Positions 25,481 to 33,450 of a stretch of 45,724 bases of DNA are shown piece by piece. Positions within the stretch are counted from its first letter, which is position 1. Each line of letters opens with the position of its first letter. The position numbers and the translations under genes are program-made. The stretch is from a virus. The DNA is taken from positions 1 to 45,724 of IMG/VR virus record IMGVR_UViG_3300010150_003189, one strand, 5' to 3'. A model generated the notes under the pieces. The model was not told where the DNA came from. It worked only from the letters and a program-made list of their open reading frames with translations, and searched no databases.

Positions 25481-28400
25481 ATGGCAGTACCAAGTTGGAC
25501 TCAAAAATCAGGTTATAATCTAGCAACTCTACAAGAAAGAGTTACAACATCGGTTTCATTACCGTTGGACCCAACTGTTGGCGGCAACAGTGGATTTAAT
25601 CCTAGCAATCAAAGTTTAAGTTTTCCGGCGCAACCAGCGTTAGGTAATGCTAGTGACATTAGCATTAGTATTGACCATGTTGATACTTATGGTGCTAACG
25701 TGACTACATCATATCCATCACCAGCTATACGTGTTCCAACAATTCCAGGATTAACAGGTAAACTAATTCCTGTTGTTATTATATTACACCCACAAGGTAG
25801 TACAGGTGCTAATATGATTAACGATTGGCAAAACTATCTAGGAGACCATATTATTATTGCTCCAGATAAACCGTTAAATGATTGGAATGTAATCGACGAA
25901 GATACTAACAAATCTCCAGACATTGAAATGCTACGTCAACTAGTTGCTAAACTTAAACAGTTTTCAAATGTAGACGGTGGCGAAATTAAATTACTTGGTA
26001 TTAACAATGGTGGACTATTAGTTAATCGTGCAATACTAGAATTAGACGTAGTTGGTATAAAAGATTACGCTACTATTAATGCTCCGTTGTTTAGTCCAAT
26101 GTTTAGAAACGGAACTTTTTACTTTCCGTCATCAGAAGCAAATACAGGTAATGCCGCAGACGATTATAACACAAATACGTCTGTTAAACAAGCTAAAAGA
26201 ATATTAACGATACAAAGTACTGATGGCGACACAGACGTTGCTACAACGAACGATATGATGCCCTACGTAGGAGGTTTTGTTGACCCGAGTACTAACGTAG
26301 CACCTAACTATAGTACAACACCAGTTACATGGTTAAGTGGACAAGAAACAGCATATCAATGGGCTAAGTCACAAGGCTATATTGGTGGACAAATACCAGA
26401 TGTTGGTGGAACATTTTACGGACAATATAATACATATTATTATTCATACCTAGCAGGGCAAGTACTACACTACAAAACAAGTGGAAGTAGTGACTATGTA
26501 ACAACTGAATTATGGTATAGAGATATTGTAAGAAGTTACTTTACATATACACCATCAATTCTAAAAGACATTTATCTAGCAGACGGATCACCAACTAGTA
26601 TCAGCTTAAACACAGATGTTGTTACATTAATTAGTGGTGAGTTACCTCCTGGTATGAGATTAGAACAAAGTAAAATTGTTGGTACACCTTTTGAAGTATC
26701 ACGTAACACCGAATTTAAATTTGTATTACGTGCAACCAATGACGATGGTTTAAGAGATAGAACATTTACAATAACTGTTGAAGGACCTGATGATCCTGTA
26801 TGGGCAACATCAGAAGGACTATTACCATTAGGACGAGGAAGTGCTACATTTGTTTTAGATAGTAGTATTGTTGACTTTCAATTAGAAGCAATTGATGCTG
26901 ATTTGCCTACAGGGCAAACACTTGAATATTTTATTGGTGACGATGATGGCGAATTACCTCCAGGATTACAATTAACATCAGACGGACGTTTAGTAGGAAT
27001 TGTTGATCCTATTTTAGCAATAGATAAAAATGCAGGTAGTGGATTTTATGATGCATCACAGTTTGACTCATATGCGTTTGACTTTGGTTTAAGAAGTGCT
27101 AACGGATTTGAAAGTTATTACTATGACACAAAAGGATACGATGATGCTATCCTAACACAAAGTAGAAAAAAATTAAATCGCAGATATGCATTTGATGTAA
27201 GTGTAAGTGATGGCGATACAATTATTAAAAGAGCATTTGAAATATTTCTTGTAGGAGATGACTTCCTACGTGCTGATAACACAGTTATGCAAATTGGTAC
27301 TGGTGTGTTTAAAGCAGACAACACTTATTTAAGAACACCTGTTTGGTTAACTCCAGCAGACTTAGGATTTAAACGTGCAAATAACTATGTAACAATTTAC
27401 TTAGATGTGTTTGATCCACAAGCTGTACTAGGTGATTTGACATATACATTTGAAGCAACTAATCCTGACAACACTCCTAGTACACTTCCACCAGGAATGG
27501 TATTAGATATTACTACTGGTGAAATTGCAGGTCGTGTTCCATACCAACCAGCAGTTACAAAAGAATATAAATTTACAATTAATGCACAACGCTTTACAAG
27601 TATTGGGCAAGAACTAATTGCTGAAAAAAGAAAAACATTTACAGTTAAAATATTAGGTGAAGTTGAAAGTACAATTAAGTGGACAACAACATCAGACTTA
27701 GGCAGTATCAAAGCAAACTTTGTTAGTACGTTTTATGTAAATGCATTAACAAGTGTTACAGACAGTTCATTACTTTACACATTAGCAAGTGGTAGACTTC
27801 CACCAGGATTAAGTTTAAACTTTGATGGAGAGATTGTTGGTAAGGTTAGACAGTTTGCAACTAGTACAGGCGATGGTCTTTCAACTATTGATAATAATCA
27901 GTTTACACTTGACGGCGGTACTACAACTATAGATAGAAAGTTTATCTTTACAGTACAAGCAAGAGACCGTTTTGGATTTAGTTCAACAACTAGATCATTT
28001 AATATTATTGTAAAAGATCCTGACAACTTAACATATAGTAACTTATACGTTAAGCCGTTATTTAAAGAAACACAACGACAAATATACAAAAACTTTATTG
28101 GTGACAGTAACATCTTTACACCAAACAGCATTTATAGACCAAACGATACACAATTTGGATTACAAAAAGAAGTTAAGATGTTAGTATACGCTGGCATTGA
28201 AACTAAAGAAATTAAAGAGTATGTTGCGGCTTCTAGAAAAAATCATAAACGTAAAAGATTTAACTTTGGATCTTTGAAAACTGCTGAAGCTAAAAACAGT
28301 GGATCAAACACAGTACTATATGAAGTAATTTATGTAGAAGTAAAAGATCCGTTAGAAGCAACTAAAGGCAAAGTGTCTAAGTCAATAAGCATTGCTAATA

Positions 28401-29041
28401 AAAAGAAAATTACAGTTGATAGTGTTGAATATGAAACTCGTGATGATGCTAGTAAAGAAGGAGCAGGTGAAGCTGTTTTCCAAATTAGAAATAGTATTAA
28501 TCAAATTATTAATGTTAGAGCATTTGGTAATGACTTAGAAATTATTACTAGAGCAGGTTCTGTTATATATGATGCAAACGGAACTATTGAAATTACAACT
28601 AGAAATGGTGCTACATTAAAAGCAGGACAAATTGCTACTACAAGTAGTGATCCGTTTAGATTTAGACCAACACATAATACAATTAAAGTAGACAGTGATG
28701 CTGTCCAAATTAGTAACCCAGCTGACCAAAAACGTTTCGTAAGTAACGTAACAAATATGCGTGAAAACATAGCAGACGCAGGTGTTACAGAAGGTAGTTT
28801 CTTACCAATTTGGATGTCAACTGCCCAAGGTACAGGTGTACAAGAACTAGGGTATGTAACAGCAGTACCGTTATGCTACTGTAAACCAGGAACAGCGGCA
28901 CAAATTTTATTAAATATAACTAATAGTGGGTTCGATTTTAAGAATTTAGACTTTGAAATTGATAGATACATTGTTGATGCTACAACAGGCAACAGCGATG
29001 AGCAGTATATTGCTTTCGGAAACTATCAATATAATGTTTAA
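25481..29041 (+). CDS. Ig-repeat structural protein with esterase-like N-terminal domain
   Basis: Residues about 90-320 resemble an alpha/beta hydrolase of the PHB-depolymerase/LpqC type: IPVVIILHPQGSTGANM, then a stretch ending LLGINNGGLLVNRAI, then STDGDTDVATTNDMMPYVGG. The nucleophile elbow, normally GxSxG, reads GINNG, so Ser is Asn175 and classic esterase activity is not expected. After it come four putative-Ig (He_PIG) repeats marked by LPPGMRL (about 386), LPPGLQL (487), LPPGMVL (669) and LPPGLSL (769). The protein ends in about 250 residues of unassigned sequence. It is likely a large adhesin-like particle protein. AAAGGA precedes the ATG. Confidence 0.78.
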   Translation: MAVPSWTQKSGYNLATLQERVTTSVSLPLDPTVGGNSGFNPSNQSLSFPAQPALGNASDISISIDHVDTYGANVTTSYPSPAIRVPTIPGLTGKLIPVVIILHPQGSTGANMINDWQNYLGDHIIIAPDKPLNDWNVIDEDTNKSPDIEMLRQLVAKLKQFSNVDGGEIKLLGINNGGLLVNRAILELDVVGIKDYATINAPLFSPMFRNGTFYFPSSEANTGNAADDYNTNTSVKQAKRILTIQSTDGDTDVATTNDMMPYVGGFVDPSTNVAPNYSTTPVTWLSGQETAYQWAKSQGYIGGQIPDVGGTFYGQYNTYYYSYLAGQVLHYKTSGSSDYVTTELWYRDIVRSYFTYTPSILKDIYLADGSPTSISLNTDVVTLISGELPPGMRLEQSKIVGTPFEVSRNTEFKFVLRATNDDGLRDRTFTITVEGPDDPVWATSEGLLPLGRGSATFVLDSSIVDFQLEAIDADLPTGQTLEYFIGDDDGELPPGLQLTSDGRLVGIVDPILAIDKNAGSGFYDASQFDSYAFDFGLRSANGFESYYYDTKGYDDAILTQSRKKLNRRYAFDVSVSDGDTIIKRAFEIFLVGDDFLRADNTVMQIGTGVFKADNTYLRTPVWLTPADLGFKRANNYVTIYLDVFDPQAVLGDLTYTFEATNPDNTPSTLPPGMVLDITTGEIAGRVPYQPAVTKEYKFTINAQRFTSIGQELIAEKRKTFTVKILGEVESTIKWTTTSDLGSIKANFVSTFYVNALTSVTDSSLLYTLASGRLPPGLSLNFDGEIVGKVRQFATSTGDGLSTIDNNQFTLDGGTTTIDRKFIFTVQARDRFGFSSTTRSFNIIVKDPDNLTYSNLYVKPLFKETQRQIYKNFIGDSNIFTPNSIYRPNDTQFGLQKEVKMLVYAGIETKEIKEYVAASRKNHKRKRFNFGSLKTAEAKNSGSNTVLYEVIYVEVKDPLEATKGKVSKSISIANKKKITVDSVEYETRDDASKEGAGEAVFQIRNSINQIINVRAFGNDLEIITRAGSVIYDANGTIEITTRNGATLKAGQIATTSSDPFRFRPTHNTIKVDSDAVQISNPADQKRFVSNVTNMRENIADAGVTEGSFLPIWMSTAQGTGVQELGYVTAVPLCYCKPGTAAQILLNITNSGFDFKNLDFEIDRYIVDATTGNSDEQYIAFGNYQYNV

Positions 29042-29045
29042 CACG

Positions 29046-29054
29046 GATAAATAC
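29046..29054 (+). promoter_or_regulatory. Late promoter GATAAATAC
   Basis: The motif starts 30 nt before ATG 29076, just after the stop of the Ig-repeat gene. Confidence 0.7.
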
Positions 29055-29075
29055 ATACACTAGAGAGGAACAAAT

Positions 29076-29654
29076 ATGGCAAGTAATATTGATAACACGA
29101 GTATTGATTCGACATTTCCGGTAGCTGGACAAGACAACGACAGCCAAGGATTTAGAAATAACTTCAATACTATTAAGAACAATTTCACAGCCGCGAAGAA
29201 TGAAATTGAAGATTTGCAGACAAATACTGCAAAATTAAATGCGGCTAACAACTTTCTAGGTAACGATGTAAGTGGAGCAAACCTAATTGCTAACACAGAG
29301 AAACATTACCCAGGTGGTACTGTTACAGGTCCAACAAACGTAAGTTTTACTAATGGTAACTTCCAAACGTTTACTATTGGATCTAACACACTTACACTAA
29401 CGTTCACTGATTGGTCTACTGCTAACAAAGTTGGTAAGATTAGACTAATGCTTTTGGATACGCTAGGAGACAGTACAGCACGTACAGTTTCATTTGCTAC
29501 AGAAAACGGAACTATTAAGTATGGTACAAACGGAGACAATCCTTTTCCATCACCGTTTATTGTAAACAGCAACAGTGATCCAGTTTGCGTTGACGTATGG
29601 ACTTATGACGGTGGAATAACAGTCTACGCACAGTACGTCGGTCAATTCTCATAA
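29076..29654 (+). CDS. Small structural protein, 192 aa
   Basis: The N-terminus (STFPVAGQDNDSQGFRNNF, then NTIKNNFTAAKNEIEDLQ) is a variant of the opening module of the neighbouring fibre proteins and continues into a short coiled coil. The remaining 130 residues look like a small beta-sandwich (GNFQTFTIGSNTLTLTFTDW). AGAGAGGAA precedes the ATG. It ends the structural block. Role as a fibre tip or connector is inferred. Confidence 0.68.
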   Translation: MASNIDNTSIDSTFPVAGQDNDSQGFRNNFNTIKNNFTAAKNEIEDLQTNTAKLNAANNFLGNDVSGANLIANTEKHYPGGTVTGPTNVSFTNGNFQTFTIGSNTLTLTFTDWSTANKVGKIRLMLLDTLGDSTARTVSFATENGTIKYGTNGDNPFPSPFIVNSNSDPVCVDVWTYDGGITVYAQYVGQFS

Positions 29655-29665
29655 GGTATTAAATA

Positions 29666-29890
29666 ATGGATCATCCACTACTATCAGATCTCTCGTCTTT
29701 AACAGACGAAGAAATATCAGAAAAGGTTAATAGCCTAACTCAAAAGTGGTTCCAAACTAGAAATCCCGAAGCTCAGTATCAAATCCAAACTATGTTAGAT
29801 ACATATAAATTAGAAATGATTGACAGATCGAGCAAATCAAAACCAGAAGATGGCAATAAAGATCTTGACAATCTTATCAACATAAGTTAA
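29666..29890 (+). CDS. Small conserved phage protein, 74 aa
   Basis: A short, highly charged and probably helical protein starting MDHPLLSDLSSLTDEEISEK. I recognise this pattern (DHPL...L..L...EL..K...L) from small conserved proteins of marine T4-type phages that have no assigned function. It follows the last structural gene by 11 nt with AAGG upstream. Its last 9 codons contain the -35 box and most of the spacer of the promoter for the next gene. Confidence 0.65.
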   Translation: MDHPLLSDLSSLTDEEISEKVNSLTQKWFQTRNPEAQYQIQTMLDTYKLEMIDRSSKSKPEDGNKDLDNLINIS

Positions 29891-29893
29891 AAT
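29865..29893 (+). promoter_or_regulatory. Sigma70 (early) promoter, leaderless start at 29900
   Basis: TTGACA (29865-29870), 17-nt spacer, TAAAAT (29888-29893). Counting -7 at 29893 puts +1 at 29900, the A of the next ATG. The -35 box lies inside the preceding gene. Confidence 0.68.
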
Positions 29894-29899
29894 AAGTGT

Positions 29900-30424
29900 A
29901 TGCTTATGAAAACTGATGACTTGGGTATCCCCAGATTTACAAACAAAGACTTAATTGATATGATCTATACAGGACATATCGACAAGTGTCATATTGTTCT
30001 TTGTGATCCAAGTGATGATATTGATAAGTTTAATACATTAGCACAGGATAACGGATTAGCAGGACTTAATACCTATATACCGTTAGATGTTGATAAAGAA
30101 GAATTTGATGAAACACTCCAAACAGACTGGTTTATGCCTGAAAAGTATAAAACTATGGACATTTATAATTACGTATTAGATAAGTGTCCTAACGATACTG
30201 CTAAAATGGCTAGAACTTGTGAAGAACTAACAGAGTACGATAGACGTAATATGTTTGACTTATTAAAGTATATGGTATATTTGGTAGACTTTATGCGTGA
30301 AAACGATATTGTATGGGGAGTGGGTAGAGGTAGTAGTGTATCCAGCTATGTACTATACTTAATTGGTGTACATAAAGTAGATTCCGTCCAGTTTGACCTA
30401 GACTACCATGAGTTCATGAGATAA
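29900..30424 (+). CDS. Truncated C-family DNA polymerase (DnaE-like) fragment
   Basis: The C-terminal third is clearly related to DNA polymerase III alpha: MARTCEELTEYDRR, a helix, then VWGVGRGSSVSSYVLYLIGV (139-158), the same place as the GPGRGSAAGS loop of DnaE, and FDLDYHEFMR. The protein stops at 174 aa, before the catalytic aspartates of the palm, and lacks the PHP domain, so it cannot be a polymerase by itself. I recall such short relatives in cyanophages. It may act as a decoy or modulator of host Pol III, or as a structural remnant. No Shine-Dalgarno is seen; promoter spacing predicts a leaderless mRNA. Confidence 0.75.
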   Translation: MLMKTDDLGIPRFTNKDLIDMIYTGHIDKCHIVLCDPSDDIDKFNTLAQDNGLAGLNTYIPLDVDKEEFDETLQTDWFMPEKYKTMDIYNYVLDKCPNDTAKMARTCEELTEYDRRNMFDLLKYMVYLVDFMRENDIVWGVGRGSSVSSYVLYLIGVHKVDSVQFDLDYHEFMR

Positions 30425-30428
30425 ATAC
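30420..30428 (+). promoter_or_regulatory. Late promoter GATAAATAC
   Basis: The motif contains the stop codon of the polymerase-fragment gene and starts 33 nt before ATG 30453, separating early from late expression at this junction. Confidence 0.7.
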
Positions 30429-30452
30429 GTATATAACCAGGAGAATATAATT

Positions 30453-30881
30453 ATGGCAATGAAGCAAACAGGTCGTAAAGTTTACAAAAGTATGCAAGGT
30501 AAGTCCGTTGATATGGATCTACTACGCCAACGTAATGAACTTACACCAGCAGTAGGAAATGCTAGAGTTAATGCACGTGGTGACGAATTAGGTCCAGGTG
30601 GACAAATTGTTCGTAAGCGTGATGAAATTCTAGACGAGTATTACAAAGATCACCCTCAAGCAGTTGCAGACGAAGTAGCAGGAACACAACCGGTACAAGA
30701 GCCAGTTGCAGAACCTGTAGCGGAAGTTAAAGAAACTGTTAAAGCTACACCAAAAAAAGCAGTAAAAGCTACTCCTTCTAAAATAGAAGCAGAGATGGCG
30801 GCTATTGATGAAGAAGCAGACGAAACAGGTACAGCGTGGGTAGAAGACGCTGATGGTAATTTTGTGAAAAAAGGTGACTAA
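30453..30881 (+). CDS. Conserved phage protein, 142 aa, unknown function
   Basis: The first 60 residues (KQTGRKVYKSMQGKSVDMDL, then RQRNELTPAVGNARVNARGD) follow a pattern I know from conserved small proteins of marine T4-type phages. The second half is an acidic, Ala/Val/Glu-rich linker (EPVAEPVAEVKETVKATPKK) and an acidic end. It looks like a flexible, possibly virion-associated protein; no enzymatic motif is present. AGGAG and a late promoter precede it, and its stop overlaps the co-chaperonin start. Confidence 0.62.
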   Translation: MAMKQTGRKVYKSMQGKSVDMDLLRQRNELTPAVGNARVNARGDELGPGGQIVRKRDEILDEYYKDHPQAVADEVAGTQPVQEPVAEPVAEVKETVKATPKKAVKATPSKIEAEMAAIDEEADETGTAWVEDADGNFVKKGD

Positions 30882-31315
30882 TGGAACTTAATACTACTAT
30901 GATGGGCCAAGGCCCTAAGATGAAGACAAAAGTATCTGGCAGAGTGCGTCCAATACATGACGGAGTACTTGCAATGGATATGGAATTTGGCGAACGTACT
31001 ACTAAAGGTGGTATTATTTTGTCAAGTGACGACGGCAAAGAAAGAGGCATCCGTCCAAGATGGTGTCAAATCTATGCAATCGGACACGAAAATAAAGACC
31101 CTTACGAAGTCGGCGATTGGATCTATGTAGAACATGGTCGTTGGAGTAGAGGCTTTATTACTGATGACCCAGAGCATGGTGAAGTTGAACTTAGACTTAT
31201 TGATGTCAATGGCATTATGCTTACAAGTAAAGACAAACCCGATGATGACGGTATGGGTACTGAAACAGACCTTTCACAACCTAGTATTGACCCAAGCGAA
31301 TTCGTTCGTGCATAA
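30881..31315 (+). CDS. GroES/gp31-like co-chaperonin
   Basis: The 144-aa protein has the GroES fold signature: SGRVRPIHDGVLAMDMEFGE followed by a long Gly/Ser/charged mobile-loop region (TTKGGIILSSDDGKERG), then QIYAIGHENKDPYEVGDWIYV and an acidic tail. Phage gp31-type proteins cap host GroEL to fold the major capsid protein. It is longer than host GroES because of the extended loop and a 30-aa acidic tail. It overlaps the preceding gene by 1 nt and is probably expressed with it from the late promoter at 30420. Confidence 0.85.
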   Translation: MELNTTMMGQGPKMKTKVSGRVRPIHDGVLAMDMEFGERTTKGGIILSSDDGKERGIRPRWCQIYAIGHENKDPYEVGDWIYVEHGRWSRGFITDDPEHGEVELRLIDVNGIMLTSKDKPDDDGMGTETDLSQPSIDPSEFVRA

Positions 31316-31343
31316 CACCCTATAAAAGAAAGAGGATTATCTT

Positions 31344-31754
31344 ATGGCTGAGATTGACTTAAACAAATACAAAGAATTTGTTGACGCAGTTACTTCCGAT
31401 GAAAGCTCAAAGAATGACGACTTTACAAGTCATTGGGCACAACTAAACTATTCCCCAGAAGTTAATATGCCAAGACTATTAACTGCCTCTATGGGACTAG
31501 GAGCCGAAGCAGGCGAATTTACCGAAATTATTAAAAAAATTATGTTCCAAGGTAAGCCTTTAGACAAGGATAACATTTGGCACATGCAACGTGAACTAGG
31601 TGATATCATGTGGTATTGGATGCAAGGATGTATGGCATTAGACATTGATCCTAACGAAGTCATTCAAATGAATATTGATAAACTTAAAGCACGTTATCCT
31701 GGTGGTGAATTTGATGCACATTATTCCGAAAACAGAGTCAAGGGCGATTTGTAA
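31344..31754 (+). CDS. mazG: MazG-like nucleotide pyrophosphohydrolase
   Basis: The 136-aa protein has the all-alpha NTP pyrophosphohydrolase motifs: Glu55 and Glu58 in GLGAEAGEFTEIIKK, Glu84 and Asp87 in RELGDIMWYW, and NIDKLKARYP near the end. These acidic residues bind Mg and NTP; the enzyme hydrolyses (d)NTPs to NMP and pyrophosphate. Marine phages commonly carry it, with proposed roles in nucleotide pools or ppGpp control. AAAGAGG precedes the ATG, and a TATAAAAG box about 25 nt upstream may be a variant late promoter. Confidence 0.85.
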   Translation: MAEIDLNKYKEFVDAVTSDESSKNDDFTSHWAQLNYSPEVNMPRLLTASMGLGAEAGEFTEIIKKIMFQGKPLDKDNIWHMQRELGDIMWYWMQGCMALDIDPNEVIQMNIDKLKARYPGGEFDAHYSENRVKGDL

Positions 31755-31762
31755 AAAAGAGC

Positions 31763-31791
31763 TTGACTTTTCAGTAAAGATAGTTTATAAT
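31763..31791 (+). promoter_or_regulatory. Sigma70 (early) promoter, leaderless start at 31798
   Basis: TTGACT (31763-31768), 17-nt spacer, TATAAT (31786-31791). +1 falls on 31798, the A of the oxygenase ATG. The upstream GAGCTTGAC is shared with the promoter at 43576. Confidence 0.78.
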
Positions 31792-31797
31792 TAACTT

Positions 31798-32418
31798 ATG
31801 AACTATGATCTTGATAAAATAATAGTACTTGACGATGTGGTGCCACAATGGTTACATGACCAAGCCATAAGTCAAGTACTAAACACTCCAGTTAGTTACG
31901 GACACAGAGGATTAGGGCCTGATCAAGGTCACCCAATCTTTAGTCAACAATACACTCACGAACAAGTGGATAAAGCACCGTGGACTTTGAAAGCAGTTTG
32001 GCACGCTTTTGAACATCATAAACATATGATTGATGAAGATGTTGGCGATATACAATTAAATCAAATACAAATTAATCTTACTACAAAAGAACACACAGGA
32101 GCATTACACGTTGACAGTGGTGATGACGTACCTGCATACACAATGGTGTATCTTGTTCAAGGAGATACAGGTATGGACTTTTGGGATAACAATCCTGATC
32201 GTGGTGGAAAGAAGATTGACGAAGTAGAATACAAAGAAGGTAGATTAATAGTCTTTCCAAGTCGTTATATTCATAGAGGTATACCTACTAACAAAGTAAG
32301 TCCTCGTGTTACTGCTGGTTATGTGTTTAGTGGTAAGAGTACACAGTTTGCTAGAGACCGTAATATTGTATTACCTATATTTAAAAAGGAACAAGAGAAC
32401 TTTGCCTACCATAGATAA
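31798..32418 (+). CDS. 2OG-Fe(II) oxygenase (first of second tandem pair)
   Basis: The 206-aa protein has a canonical HxD...H...R set: His104 and Asp106 (GALHVDSGDD), His159 (FPSRYIHRG) and Arg170 (SPRVTAGYVF), the iron and 2-oxoglutarate ligands of prolyl-hydroxylase-like dioxygenases. A possible dimer or substrate segment GHRGLGPDQGHPIFSQQ is shared with the next gene. It starts without a Shine-Dalgarno directly at a promoter's expected +1. Substrate unknown. It differs from the pair at 4458-5691 and belongs to another subfamily. Confidence 0.8.
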   Translation: MNYDLDKIIVLDDVVPQWLHDQAISQVLNTPVSYGHRGLGPDQGHPIFSQQYTHEQVDKAPWTLKAVWHAFEHHKHMIDEDVGDIQLNQIQINLTTKEHTGALHVDSGDDVPAYTMVYLVQGDTGMDFWDNNPDRGGKKIDEVEYKEGRLIVFPSRYIHRGIPTNKVSPRVTAGYVFSGKSTQFARDRNIVLPIFKKEQENFAYHR

Positions 32419-33040
32419 AAATAATATTTTAGTATTTGATGATTTAGTTCCAGACTATCTAATGAATCAAATGGATTCTAGTATTCCACATATGCCTTTG
32501 CGTTTTGGTCATAGAGGACTAGGACGTGACGAAGGTTATACTACGTTTAGCGAACAATGGACACGTGAAGTACAACAAGGTGCAACTGTAGAACATACAA
32601 ATTTTTTAGTCGACATGCCATGGGAGTTTAAAACGTTCTGGTGTGTAGTTAATAGCTTTCGAGAAACACTCTTTAAAAATATACATCAAGGATTACAATT
32701 AAATCAAGTACAAGTCAATCTTACTACAAAAGAACACGTAGGAGGGCTACATACAGATGCACCCGACGACACGGCACAGTTAGAAATGCCTGGTTGGTTA
32801 CCTTCGCATACATTAGTATACTTTATGGAAGGCGATAGCGGGTTAGATTTTTGTGAATACGATAGTGTAAACTTTGAGGTAAAAACTGTGGAACACATTG
32901 AATGGAAAAAAGGACGTTGTGTAGTATTTCCAAGCAGTTATCCACATAAAGGATTAGCACCTATAAACGTAAGCCCACGTATTACAGTAGGATTTATTTT
33001 TAACGGACTTCCGTTACAACGACAAGAGGACAAACAATGA
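32402..33040 (+). CDS. 2OG-Fe(II) oxygenase (second of second tandem pair)
   Basis: A 212-aa paralogue of the preceding gene, sharing FGHRGLGRDEGYTTFSEQW and QLNQVQVNLTTKEHVGGLHT. The triad is His117/Asp119, His182 (SSYPHKG) and Arg193 (SPRITVGFIF). I place the start at TTG 32402, with AAGGAACAAGAGAA upstream, because protein similarity begins just after it; the frame is open further upstream inside its neighbour. It overlaps the first copy by 17 nt and the next gene by 4 nt. Both active sites look intact, so the copies may act on different substrates or as a heterodimer. Confidence 0.78.
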   Translation: MPTIDKNNILVFDDLVPDYLMNQMDSSIPHMPLRFGHRGLGRDEGYTTFSEQWTREVQQGATVEHTNFLVDMPWEFKTFWCVVNSFRETLFKNIHQGLQLNQVQVNLTTKEHVGGLHTDAPDDTAQLEMPGWLPSHTLVYFMEGDSGLDFCEYDSVNFEVKTVEHIEWKKGRCVVFPSSYPHKGLAPINVSPRITVGFIFNGLPLQRQEDKQ

Positions 33041-33450
33041 CAATAGGTATTACATTTAGTAGTTTTGATTTGTTCCATAGTGGACATGTTGCTATGCTCA
33101 AAGAAGCAAGTGAAAATTGTAACTATTTGATTGTAGGATTACAAACAGATCCAACTATTGATAGACCAGAAAAGAATAAACCTATACAAAGTGTATTTGA
33201 ACGATATGTCCAATTAAAAGGTTGTAGTTATATTGATGAAATTATTCCGTATGCTACAGAACAAGATCTAAAGGATATACTGTTAACTTACACATTGAAC
33301 CGTAGATTTATTGGTGAAGAATACCGTGATAAAGAGTTCACAGGTAAGCAGATTTGTGTTGACAAAGGCATAGAATTGTATTATAATAAAAGACAACACT
33401 CATTTAGTACATCTAATTTGAGAAAACGAATAAGCGAGGCACAGACATGA
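33037..33450 (+). CDS. Cytidylyltransferase-like nucleotidyltransferase
   Basis: The 137-aa protein has the nucleotidyltransferase HxGH motif (His14, His17 in FHSGH), a VGLQTDPTID block, ERYVQLKGCSYIDEIIPY, and STSNLRKRI near the end, as in glycerol-3-phosphate cytidylyltransferase (TagD). Such enzymes join CTP to a phosphorylated alcohol or sugar. It overlaps the oxygenase by 4 nt and gp44 by 4 nt. The promoter for gp44 is embedded in its 3' third. The true substrate is unknown; with the oxygenases it could make an activated, hydroxylated building block (inference). Confidence 0.8.
   Translation: MTIGITFSSFDLFHSGHVAMLKEASENCNYLIVGLQTDPTIDRPEKNKPIQSVFERYVQLKGCSYIDEIIPYATEQDLKDILLTYTLNRRFIGEEYRDKEFTGKQICVDKGIELYYNKRQHSFSTSNLRKRISEAQT
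33359..33387 (+). promoter_or_regulatory. Consensus sigma70 promoter for the clamp-loader gene
   Basis: TTGACA (33359-33364), 17-nt spacer, TATAAT (33382-33387), perfect boxes inside the cytidylyltransferase gene. Expected +1 is 33394, 53 nt before the gp44 ATG. Confidence 0.72.
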
